From Cunninghamella blakesleeana (taxonomy: Eukaryota > Mucoromycota > Mucoromycetes > Mucorales > Cunninghamellaceae), in assembly GCA_017871115.1 (NCBI GenBank), contig JAFCIZ010000007.1, positions 1 through 64,000 on the forward strand: a DNA stretch of 64,000 bases. Direction: 5' to 3'. Positions 1 to 12,352 of the stretch are shown here, piece by piece (the stretch's first letter is position 1; each line of letters begins with the position of its first letter). The notes under the pieces were generated by a model that saw nothing but the letters and a program-made list of their open reading frames with translations, searched no databases and had not been told where the DNA came from. Both the position numbers and the translations under genes were made by a program.

Positions 1-87
1 ACCTAACCCTAACCCTAACCCTAACCCTAACCCTAACCCTAACCCTAACCCTAACCCTAACCCTAACCCTAACCCTAACCCTAACCC
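1..87. repeat. Telomere repeat (CCCTAA)n
   Basis: Fourteen near-perfect tandem copies of CCCTAA begin at base 1 and end at about base 87. This is the TTAGGG-type telomere found in animals and many fungi, read on the C-rich strand as expected for a left chromosome end. It shows the window starts at a true chromosome terminus. Confidence 0.98.
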
Positions 88-379
88 AATCCATATTTAT
101 CTTAGTGCTGTCCTCATTCTGCCTGGTGTTACTCTGGTAATTGTCCTGTAATTGTTCCTGTTCGTGCTTTGTTTGTTTTCTTATGTTTCGTTTTGATCTT
201 ATTTGTTTTGTTGTTTCTTTTCTTGTATTTGTTTTATTCCTACTGTTGGTTTAATTTTGTTATAATCTTTTTTTTTTTTTTTTTTTTTTACGTTATCCTG
301 ACTTTGTCCTGTTTCTAGTCTAAGTCTGGTCGTTATTGTAATCTTCGTCCTGATTTGGTCTTTTATTTTTTCATTTTTT

Positions 380-435
<56 letters not shown>

Positions 436-512
436 CCGACCCTAACCCTAGGTTCTCGATGGTCATTTTGTTCTGCTTTATTTTGCTTGTATTACCATAA
501 TCTGTTTATTCT

Positions 513-549
<37 letters not shown>

Positions 550-661
550 CGTTCTTGTCTCTATTGTCATTATTTTGCTTTGTTGTGTTTGTCCTTTTTT
601 TTTTTTTTATAAAAAAAAAAAAAAAGAAAAAAATATTATTTTATAGTTTTATTAAATATTT

Positions 662-700
<39 letters not shown>

Positions 701-3355
701 CTATTATAAATTTTATTCTAAAAATTTCCTTTTTAGGTGTTACCTTTTTTGTTATTTATTTTTTTTTTATGTATACATATATATATTTATTATTATGTTA
801 TTTCATTCTTTTATTACTTTTTATATTTTATATCTTATATTTTTATTTTTTTATTTTTATTTTTTATATTTTGTTTTATTTTATTTCTACTAAAGCTTAT
901 GAAATCTATTATATTTTTTTTTTTTTCAAAGTTTTAATCAATAATAAATTCTTGATTATTTTAATTGTTGAATAGTTTATATAATAGCTTCACATTATGT
1001 TAGTTTATCTAATAAAAAATAAAATAAAGACAAAATTAAAACAAAAAGTGATATTATAAACTGTTTATAATTTTTTATTAGAATATAAGTATTTATATAT
1101 TTTTTAGTAAACATATTATGAGAAATTTTGTATATAAATTTATTATAATGAATTTATATACTAGCTAGAGATATTCTGTGATATTTTAATTACAAATAGA
1201 ATATGTATTAAACAATACTTATATTAGTTGTGTAAATACTGATATTCGGATTTATAATAAATAATTATATACGTTGATATATTAAATTGTGATGTATGTA
1301 GAGCTTAAATATATGTAAATAAGTCGTAAATAAATAAATATAATAAATAAAGAGTAATGTAAGTAATACAAGTAAAATATATATTGAGATTCCTATAGGT
1401 TGGATTTTTTTATTATATAAAAAAATTATATTCTCTACTAAAAATAAAATAAAATAATATTGTAAATTTATATAAACAAAGAACATAATCAATGTGTCGT
1501 TAGTTATTATGGATATGTTTTAAACGAGAATTCCATATATTATCATTAATGAGCCATTTATAATAAAATATAATGCAATCCATTGTTATATAAAAAATGA
1601 ACATTACATAATTATGACGGTTATGATATCATAACGAAATTTAAAATAGTATATACTAATTATATTTATTGTATAATATTATGTAAATAAATACTTATTT
1701 ATTAAATAAATTATTACTTTAAAATCATATTAATATAATATTGCTATAATATAATATTTATTTATGTAGTCATTATTTTTGACATAATATTACGACTCAT
1801 TATTTAGTTATATAATAATCTATTATATAAAAATAAACGATTATCATATACTGATTCATCTTCTGTAAACAGCACGACTACAATAAACGCAACTTTAAAA
1901 GAAATATTTCTATAAACTATGAATTGTGGTGCAAATTCAATATCGTTATTATGAGAAGAATGATATTTTGGACTTGTTAATGGTCCTGAAATAAATGAAG
2001 AAAAAGTGATAATAAAAAATAAACTAATAAAAGGCAAATTAATATTGATACTATAAATAAATATAATGAATATCACCATATAACAGCAAAAGTTTCAATA
2101 GATATTGTAAAAAGAAGAAGACAATAATATGAATGGGCTTTAAATCGATTGGAATATTAAAATAATAAATTTGAATAGTTTTTTTCAAGTAATTTTGTTT
2201 TATTTTTGACCATGTATTATTTTACATAAACATACTGTAATTTTATTTTTTGATTATATATTATTTTGTTTTTAATCAAATGTATATATATACATATGGT
2301 ATTAAAAAACAATCCTTAATATTTAATACATTCGATTAAATTAAGTACAATTATAAATGTAAAATAAAATATTTTTTATATAATTCAAGTAATAACAAAA
2401 TAAAAAAAAGATAGAATATGAATAATAATTTATTATGATTAAAAAGAAATAACATCAAAAGTTTTAAGGATTATACTTTTTTACTAATGTATTTTATATT
2501 TTTAAAATAAACTTATACATATGAAATGATATATGCGTCCATAGTTATTTAAAAAGTTATATGTAATATATATAAATGGCCCATAATAGTCAGTATTTCC
2601 TCAATTGTAATGTATTCTATTCGCTATTTTTATTAATGGATAGTCTTTATCAGTATTTAAATACTAGTGCCCAATTACCTAATGGCATGTTATTAACATA
2701 ATATAGATATTTCAATATTTCTAAACATCAGAATTCTATACTTTATTTATTTATTTATATATATATTTTAAAAAATGCCTCTAAATATTATCCCCATTTT
2801 TATATTATACTGATATAGTGATCCTCATATATTAACCAATTTTGATTAAAGTTGTTTGAAAATATTCTCTTATTTATACATTTTCTTTAATAATTTATTT
2901 TATATTCACATTCTATTTATTTACTACTACAGTGGATAATGACTTACACAAATGTTTTCATATATTTTTATTTCCAACTAAGCAACTAGGTATCGTTAAA
3001 GAAAGTGTAGTATTTATTGAGTTTATCACATTTAAGTTAAAAATTTTCACAAAAATTTACAAAACATTATCATTGATAAAAATAATATATATTATTTATA
3101 ATTGTTCAGTCTATTTAATTATTTAAAGAGAGAGAAGGTAATTTTTTCTAATTTTTTAATAATTAATACTCCGATATCAAATTCATGAAAAAAAAAAATT
3201 AAACACATTTTTTTTTCCTTTTTCTTTTCCTTACATTTTTTTTAATAGTATTTACATTAATTTATACCTTTTATTAATTTTCATATATATATATATATAT
3301 ATATTATTATTATTATTATTTTCTTTTTTTTTCTTTTTTTTCTTTACTCTATTCA
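88..3355. other. AT-rich subtelomere, no recognised gene
   Basis: Bases 90-480 are T/G-rich with recurring GTCCTG-like words and long poly-T tracts (about 270-289, 378-435, 511-549, 665-700). An interstitial telomere-like motif (ACCCTAACCCTAGG) sits at 439-452. From about 700 to 3350 the DNA is extremely AT-rich. No subtelomeric helicase or transposase is visible. Only low-complexity open frames occur, plus one slightly GC-richer patch at 1840-2000 that may be a relic. The last 50 bases before the first gene are a (TTA)n and CT-rich tract typical of the leaders in this window. Confidence 0.8.
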
Positions 3356-6300
3356 ATGAAAGAAAATGATTCTGATAAATCTGATATAAAACATTCTTCT
3401 CAAAAAAAAAGGGATTCAGTACAAAGTGACAAGAATCGATCTTTACCACCAGAACAACAACAAATGGAAAATGAAGTTAATGAAGATAATGAAAATATTA
3501 CTTATTTTTTATTAGATATACAAGATCCACTACCAGATACGAATGATAATGATAACGATAGTGATAATGATAATACAAACAATAAAAGAGACGATCAACA
3601 ATCCAATAAAAAAAAAAAAACTGGACGACGTTCAAACAGTATTAGTAGTCAAAATAGTACATCTTCTGGTAGTAGTGTTTCAGCGCAAGTTGTTATTGAT
3701 CACGGTGTACACCATCGAGCTCATTCTTTATTACCTCATCAAATTGAAAAACATACCAAAAAACATTTATTCCGTTCAACAGGTGATGATGAATCAGAAA
3801 GTGATTATTATACATATAGCTTGTCTCGTGCTACTTCACCACATCAGCGCCCAGAATATAATACACAATATTATAAACCTTCAGGTTCTCAGCAAATAGA
3901 ATATTCTCAACATTCATCACCCCACCATTCTGAAGAAGAAGAAGAAGAAGAAGAAGAAGAAGAAGAAGAAGAAGAAGACGATGAAGAAAGAGAAATAGAA
4001 AAAAAAAATAAAACAACTACAAATAATAACGAAAACCATCTACCGTCTAATACAGCAATTCAACGGGAAATATCCAAACAATCATTCAATTTGGAAAATA
4101 TAACAAATAAATTAGATGACAACGATGTGGATGATGATAATGCTATGATTGCTGACGATGAAAGCGAACAACCTATTTGTGAAGAACGCAATGATCAAAA
4201 AAATGCATCAAAAAAAATTAAAAAACGTAGAAAAAAGCGCCAAACACTTGATAACTCTACAATGTCATCACCAAAAGAACATCAACAACAAAAACACAAT
4301 GGATCACGTAGACTAAATAAAAGAGCACAGCGGGTATTAGAAGCAAATTTACATTCTCATACATGGAGTAGACGTGAAAGTGAAGAGCATCAGCAATATT
4401 ATAAACAACAAGTGAATCCATATGTGGGTCTATCGAGTGATGAAGCTCTCGGTAAATTACTTTTGATTGCAAATCAAATATTGGATGAAGAAAGGCAAAA
4501 AATTCAGAAAAAAATTGGTAATAAAATAATCATGGATATTTTTTTAAATAAAAAAAAAAGTGAATTTAGAAAAGGAGACATAGCATTCCTAATTTATAAA
4601 TATGTATTTTTTTTTTAACATACTAGAAATAAAAGATTGGCTCATTCGCCCCGATACAATAGCTAGTTTTTTATGCGTGGCGTCGTATTTGGCTTTTTAT
4701 TTGACTGGTTATTTTAAAAGTGATCCTTATCAATTTCGTGTTACTGGCGCATTAGTAGAAACTATTTTACTCTTTCTTATGATAATATGGAATGGATTTA
4801 TTTATAAACGTGAATTACGATTAACTTTAAATGAAATGACTAATAGAGCATCAACCATTATCGCTGCATTAGGAAGAAGTGGAATGAATATGGTCCAAGT
4901 AAGTATAGTAAATAAAAATTAATATATAAATGCAGATATAGTGCTGTTGATTTTTATTTAGGTGGTTTATGTATACTATCATTTTTTTACTACTTGATTT
5001 TTTTTAGGACATAAAAATACCATTCATACCTTCCATATCTGTAGCTAAAGTTGTTCGTGATGGGGTCGTTCGTACTTTTCCAGTGAACCTTATTGTAGAA
5101 GGTGACATAATTGAAATGGTTTATGGAGATGTAGCGCCTGGAAGAATGAAATATTTATACCACCATACCCCAACAAATATTACAAAAAAGAATGATATAA
5201 ATGATAGCCATCTTTATTCATCGTCCATAGACAATAACGATGAACATAAAGCATCTACACCATCGTCAACTGAAACAATTGAGCATCTTAATCATAGAGA
5301 ATATTATTTAGCGGAAGATCAAACTTTTAAGCCATCATTTTTTGGAGTTCCACCACCTTCAGGATTAATGGACGAATACTTACATTCACGTGGTCGCCAT
5401 CAATTTACATTATTAGAAACACCATTAGAAGATAATATGCGTACTGCATTAACACAAACTCGACCAAAAACTGTATTATGGAACGAATTACAAGTACTAT
5501 CTCGTATTTTATACCAAAAGGCAATTTGGTTCGTATTAGGAGTCAGTATTCTCATCAATGCATTTAGTTTTGGGTTACAAGCGGTTAATATACATCATGT
5601 CGGTATGGAGCAGTTAGCAGAACATGTATTTCGTTCGCCATTTTTAGCTATACTACCTATGTTACCTCTATGCCTTCCTAGTTTATGGTTAATTGCTCGT
5701 AACCTTGGCAATGCCCAATTATTGATTTTATTTGAAGCTCTACAAATTTCTAAAACAGAATACGAAGATGATGAAGCTGATGAATTTGATGAAGAAGCTC
5801 CTCCTCCCACAAAAGACTTAGAATTAAGTCCAAGTAATAATAATTATAATAATAATAGCTATAAATAGAATGTATCCACATATAATTGATTAATATTTTA
5901 AAACATATGTATTAATATAAGTATATATATATTCTTTTGGCAAAAAATTACTTTTATTTATTTAGATGCTGTTTGGGATAGGTTTATTTCTTTATTAAGT
6001 GAATGGGACAGATTATCTTTGACAAGATCGACAAATTTGCTTGAATCATTAGGTAGTACTACTGTTATTTGTTGCCTTGACCGTGAAGGTACAATATCTA
6101 ATGTAAGATTTATGCCACAACACAAGTTAATATTGTATAAACAAAAGGTATAAAGTGTATTAAAATTTTGATTTTATAAAAAAACTTTTTTTATATACAG
6201 CCATTTCCTACTGTGGAACAAATAATGTTTCCAAATAATGAAGAAGATACTAGTTATTTAGATTTAGAAGAAGATTCGGATGAACATTACGGTTATACTT

Positions 6301-9300
6301 TTGAAGATGAAGATTGGGAAAATTATTTACCTCAATTAAAACCAGTTGGATTAAACTTTATGCTAAACACAAATTGTGGAGTACTTCAAGGTAGAAAAAG
6401 AAAAAGTGAATATCATAGAAGAAGAACCAAGCTACAATCTTATGGGCGCACAGATGCGGCAAGGGAAGCATGTTTATGTAGATTAGGCAAATGTATTGGA
6501 TTTAGAGAAGAAGCTTTACAATCATTTGTTTTACGTGCTGAAATTTATACTTTTGCACCATATCACGATATATTATCAACACCAAGATTTCAGTTTAATC
6601 AATATTATGAGTTTGAAGTACCAAACGCCTTATCATCTGTTTTCGAAGAAAGAACTTCTGGTAATACATTATATAGTATTTAGTTATTTTTAATATATAA
6701 ATATTAAACAAAGGCAAATATATATTCATCATGTATTTATTTGTTTATATACATTAAAAAACTATAGGTAGTTACCAATTACTGACAGATGGGCATCCTG
6801 CACTTGTATTAGATAAATGCTCCGATTATTGGGATGGCAGTACTTTACAAACTATGTCTAGCAAGGTAATATAAATTGAAGATTAAAGATAATAAAGATT
6901 ATTGAAATAAGTAACTGATTATTGCCATGGTATTTGTTTTTTTTTTTATTATTATTATTTTTAGATGGAAAAAAAAATATTTGATTTTTATCAAAACTCT
7001 GTCATTCATGATATGCAATGTATAGCTTATGCTTACCGACCTATTAACACTAGCAATGGTAAAAAAATTTCATTTTTGAATCCTTCTGATGATAATGACG
7101 TTGATCCTGGATGTGCCTTTGTTGTACTACCATACAAACCACCAAGTAATGGTAGTAGCAGCAGTAGCAGTAGTAGCAGCAGTAGCAGTAGTAGCAGTAG
7201 TAGTAATGATAATAGTAGCACCTCAAGCATTAGTGATGATGAAGATGTACCAAATAATAATGAAAAAATTATGGAAAATAATATTAAAAGCAATGATATA
7301 ACTACAGCAACAATAATGAAAATGGAGGGTCAAAATAATAATTCAATCAATAGTAGTGATATTGTTACAGCATCCACTTTTGAAGATCCTAATTATACAG
7401 ATTATTCCTTCGAAGATGATGAACCTGTTGATTCAGAAGAAGAAGAAACATTTTATAAAGAAATTGTTAAAGGTCAAATTTTCCTTGGTATGGCCGCAAT
7501 GTGTCACCAACCCAAGCAGGTAAAATCATCATGATAATAAAATGATAGATATAATTATTATAGACTATTAAAATTTTTTTATTTTTTGACTTTTTTATTT
7601 GTCTTAAATTTAGAACGTAGTGGATTTTATTGAAGACTTAGGTCTTGCTGGCATTCGATTTGTTTACTTCTCACCTACTGCTGAAAGAGAATCAAAAGGT
7701 AAAGACATGAATAATTTGTGGAGTAATAATAAGACCTGTAATAAAAAACGATCTTTGCATAAGTTCGTACTAAATATATATTTTAAATATATATATAGCA
7801 TTTGCTGAGCGACTTGGATTAGAAACGGATTGGAATAGTTGCATCTTATTATCAAACCCTGATGATGAACATTGTGGCAATGGCTATCTTCAAACACATG
7901 ATATAAAGGCTCAGCTACCACGAGGTATTGATCAAATACGTCCCCACCTTGAAAATGTGGATGATATTCCATTACACGTATCCTTATTTGCCGAATGTAC
8001 ACCTCGTGCCAATAAAGAGATGATTCGTATCTTTCAAGAAAATGGTGAAGTAGTTTGCTGTATCGGAAATGCTCTAAATGCCAAAAATACAGAATCATTT
8101 GCTTTAGCCGACATAAGTATTGCTATGGAACCTATGCATACGAGAGCACAGAACCGTGGTAGACTCACATTTAAAGCACAACGACAACCTCCCTTAGCTG
8201 TTGGTGCATCCTTAATTAGTCTTCCTTGTGGTTTATTTATGCAATATGAAACAAGTTTATATGCTTTGACCCAATTAATTCGTGATGCTCGCAGGTTATT
8301 ATTATGTATTAGGATGGTAAAAAAATAAAATAATAAAAAAATAAAATAAAAAAATAATAAAAAAAAAAGGAAAATATAGGTTAAACAATAATGGTAATAA
8401 TAAATAAGATCATATCATATTAATAAATATTATATTATATGCATATATATTGTATTAGGGATTTGTATTTTATATGGGGTCTTGTTTAATTTTGACATTA
8501 ATGCAAGTAATATCATTTTGTTTGGTTCTTCCTCCTATTTTAACTGGCTACCAACTTTTATGGTTAATTTGGATCATTCTTCCTATTATGACCCTATCAA
8601 TGCTATTTACACCTCATGACGACAATATTATGTTATTGATGCCTGGAAAAAATATCGAACATTTAGCTGATGCCAAAAGATTTTTTGCCTATTTTTTCCT
8701 TCGATTTGTTCTTGTATTAATCATTTGTCTGATTATTTTTATAATGTAAGCCATATAAGAGAGGTTTTATATTACTTTTTACTTCGTTTATTTGTTTATT
8801 TTTTTTAAAAAAAAAAAAAGAGAAAAAGGTATCGATATACTTACATAATTTTTTCTTTTTATGCACTATTATTAATATTATTATATTCGTATACATTAAC
8901 AAATGAATAATACTATATAGGACTTTGGTGTATAGTTTACAAATAAATATTAATCAAGTGTTTGGTTATTTCGGTGGAAACGAAGGATGGCTACATTGGA
9001 CAAACGAACAACAGTGGGGAATATTATTTGCACAAAACTTTATGTTGGTAGTTTTTGTTTGGTGTATCACTTGGATTTCAGCTTCATTTTTACATAGAAC
9101 CAATTCACTAAGAGAATTTATTCCTTTTAGAAACAAAGTATGGATTGGCGCTTTTATAGTGATGTAAGTTTTAATGACTTATTTTTTAGTTTTTTAAAAA
9201 AAAAAAAAAAAATACATATACAGATATAATAATAACAATAACAACGGCCATATATTAATTTATTCTACTGACATATGTTCATATTTTATAGTGTCATTTT

Positions 9301-9622
9301 ACAATTTTGTTTTTGTGCTGTATCATTATCAAAAAGTCCACTAAAACTATCTTCAATACCTTGGTATGTTTATTTCCTTGGCCTAATATGGCCTATCATA
9401 CTGGTTCCCGCACAAGAATTGGTTAAATTACATGACGAAAAAGAATTTACCCGTTTCCAAAAGCGTTCAAAACTGGAATTTAGTACAAAGGTAATTCATT
9501 TTTATAAAAACAAAATAAAAAGAATGAAACAAAAAAATCTTTTATGGATATATTCTCAATTTTTTTTTTTTTTTTTTTTTGCTTATCTAAAACGAAAGCT
9601 TGGTATGCACTCCCCACTTTAA
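3356..9622 (+). CDS. TMEM94/ERMA-like P-type ATPase family membrane protein
   Basis: Exons: 3356-4517, 4627-4898, 5008-5833, 5966-6102, 6201-6660, 6768-6865, 6965-7519, 7614-7698, 7799-8316, 8459-8745, 8921-9163, 9292-9490, 9599-9622. All joins close in frame, giving about 1621 residues. The first 370 residues are low complexity with a long Glu run. Then come membrane segments, an actuator-like part (about 415-500), the degenerate phosphorylation motif CLDREGT (Asp about 792) and the degenerate hinge motif IGNALNAKN (about 1287-1295). The C-terminal membrane block ends in LGMHSPL, closely matching the animal TMEM94 C-terminus. TMEM94 is described as an ER Mg2+ P-type ATPase (ERMA), so a role in ER ion transport is inferred. 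It is longer than human TMEM94 (about 1356) because of the N-terminal tail and Ser/Asp-rich insertions such as 7151-7250. Confidence 0.9.
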
Positions 9623-10049
9623 TAGTTTTTAAATTCATATGCTACTCTTTTTCTAATCTAATACTATTACTTAATAAACATATACTAATTAATTTTACAT
9701 TTAACTTTTATTTTCTTTTGATATTTGATCTATACTAACTAAAAAAACAGTTGGACCATGATTTTTTTAGTAAAATTACTTTAACTATATAAATACGCTT
9801 ATATCCATAGGAAAATTACACATTTTTGAGTTGTTTTCAATATAAACATATTTAAATTTTAGTGACCAAAAAATTATCTGACTCTGGTAGCAGGTCTGTA
9901 AATTTATTTTGTACACAATTATATATTCATTTATTTAAAAAAAGAAAAAAGCTTTGACCATAAAATTTTAATAAAATACATGAATAAATCATAAAATAAG
10001 TAGGTAAAAAATAATAAGAGTAAAAATAATCATCCATACAATAATTTAT
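9623..10049. other. Convergent intergenic spacer
   Basis: This spacer lies between the 3' ends of the TMEM94-like and ZNRD2-like genes. It is AT-rich with no credible open frame. It presumably holds both 3' untranslated regions and polyadenylation signals. Confidence 0.6.
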
Positions 10050-11507
10050 TTACATTTTTTCCAAGGTTTCTTTGCATGTGTTGATCCCTTTGGAGCAGGC
10101 TTCTACGGCTTGTACTATCTTGATAAGATTATAATGATCAGTACAAACTTCTATCTCATCCATCATTTTACGAATTTTCTTGGAAAGACATCGTATAGCG
10201 TATTCATTAGCTTCTCGGCCTTCTTCCATATAATGTTTGATTTTTGGTGGAGTACTAGGAGTACATGATGATTGAGGGGTATTTGCTTTAGTTGGAGCTG
10301 ACGAAGTAGTAGCAGAAGTAGCGGTAGTAGTAGTGGCAGGGGAAGTTTTAGCCGCAGAAGTTGTGGTAGTAGAAGCTGTATCAGCAGCAGCAGCAGTAGT
10401 AGAAGCAGTAGAAGTATTATGTAATTCTGTTTCGGTTGTCTAAATACAGATATAAGTTTTAAAAAGAAATAACCATTCGATTAAAAACTATACTTTTCAT
10501 TTTACGTCTAAAAATAAAAAATAAAAAATAAAGATAAAGAAAAATAAAAAAAAAATGCGATGGAGGCTTTACCTTTTGTCTTTTAATACTTCTATCTGAT
10601 GGTGGTGTAGATAAAGGTGTATGTGTATCAGCAGCTGTTGTTGATTTTTGAGTCAAGGTATTATTATCATTGTTCGTTTCTATTGGTAATTTTTTTTCTT
10701 GAGTAATTTCAGTAGCCAAGGTTCGTTGTGATGCAGTATCAGCGTCTTTTTCGTGTTGATATGTTTTTTCACAAATAACGCAATGCATAGTTTTATCAGT
10801 GGGGTGTCTTATAAGTGGGATCTAATATAGCAATATGAATAATACAAATATATAGAGATATTAATTTCATTTATTTGTTCTATTATTTAATTTTGTTTAA
10901 TTTACACTCTTCCTTAATATAAATATAAAACTTACTGCATAACAATCATCATTCGGACAAGTTTCGTTTAATAATACCCATCTTTGTAACATTTTTTGAC
11001 CGATAAGTTGAGAAGCTAAAGATGACTGTTCTCTTCTTTGTTCTTTCAATCTAAAATCATCCAAATTTTTACTATCGTTTGTTATTGTTGTTGCTGATAC
11101 TACAGTATTTACATCTAAACGTTCATTTGTTTTAATTTCATTAGCTGAACTGTTGATCTTTTCATTTATATTGGTAGTTGATAGAGTATTGATATTGGAA
11201 GTAGAACCAGGTTTTGAATTCATAGAAGTTGGAAGTGTATCATGAGTCACGCAAAACTGGATTGATCCATCTTTAGAACGCATAAGAGGTACTCCGCAGT
11301 TATCTTTTGAACAGATTACATCAGTCATTACCTATATATATATATATATATATAATAGAAAGAGAAAAAGGGTAGAATATAAATAGAAATGATAAAGTTT
11401 TTATATTTTAATATATATATATATATAATATTATAATGGTATTATTGAAGTACCCATCCTTGAAGCAAATAAGTACCAAGTAAGGAAGTAGCATCTTTAG
11501 ACGACAT
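10050..11507 (-). CDS. ZNRD2/SSSCA1-type protein with two zinc ribbons
   Basis: Coding on the complement: 11507-11454, 11331-10936, 10821-10573, 10439-10050, all in frame (362 residues). Each half has the UPF0148/SSSCA1 layout: a helix ending in LLQGW or LQRW, then a Cys pair, PLMR or PLIR, then a second pair. The first copy has CSKDNC and later CVTH. The second has CPNDDC and CVIC across an intron. The linker is Thr/Asn-rich and a Thr/Ala-rich stretch precedes a helical C-terminus. Human SSSCA1 (p27 autoantigen, ZNRD2) has a single such unit, so this is an internal duplication. The first unit ends in Cys-x2-His rather than Cys-x2-Cys, so its metal site may differ. The function of the family is poorly defined; a link to mitosis has been proposed in animals. 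Confidence 0.8.
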
Positions 11508-12352
11508 ATTAATCATTTATTCTGTTAAAGGCACAAAAAGTAGATTTAACAAGAAAGAAAAACAAAAAAATGAAAATTGGGAAAAAAAGTTTAAATAAAT
11601 TTCTCCCGACCTTTTTTTTTTGTGAATAATCATTGCGCCTCTTCTAAATAAATGGACCAATAATATAGTAATTTTTTTTCACTTAATTAATACTTCAAAA
11701 AAAAAAAAATATTTATCTTATATTCAGTTAGTTTATGCTAATAACAAAAAGAAAACAAAAAAACTGAAATGAAAAAATGAAATTTTTATGGTACCTAACA
11801 AAAGTAGCTGGAGTATATAATGATGTTATTTTATTATTATTATTATTATTATTATTTTCTGAAATGTAAATAATAATACTTTTTTTTATCATAATTCAGT
11901 ACTATAGGAAACTTTCCCAATGGGTCTTCGCTCGTCCCTTGGCAACGTGTTTTTTTTAAAATAAAAAAAGAAAACTGATGTAAAAATTTTGTAATACCAA
12001 GTATTTTTCTCTCTATCTTTTATAAATATCTTTACACTAAATAACAATTCTCTATGGGGGGATAATCTTTTTTTACAATGTATACCGCCTCAGACTTTCT
12101 ACAAGATAATATATAACTTGTTTCTTGCTTATAAATATTTATTTTATTTTTATGCATAATAAAAAATCCATTTTTGGAAAGGGACTTTAGATTAAACAAA
12201 TGAATATATTACTTTGATTTATTGTATTATTTTATATTAAAAAAAATAAAACTAAATAATTGGTGGCGGTGGACTGGATATTTAAATTGGGGGAATAAAT
12301 TGTGTATACTAATAAAATATTACATTATTATCTTTTCTTTATCTTTTTTTAA
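11508..12352. other. Intergenic region upstream of the ZNRD2-like gene
   Basis: These 845 bases hold the promoter of the minus-strand ZNRD2-like gene and the 3' region of the next minus-strand gene. Poly-T, poly-A and (TTA)n tracts are present. No gene or clear regulatory motif is recognised. Confidence 0.5.

Noticed and set aside
355..975. Several open frames rich in Phe in the first kilobase
   Set aside because: They are translations of poly-T tracts with no codon structure or homology.
1..3355. Subtelomeric helicase or transposon
   Set aside because: No helicase, reverse transcriptase or transposase motif can be read on either strand in this interval.
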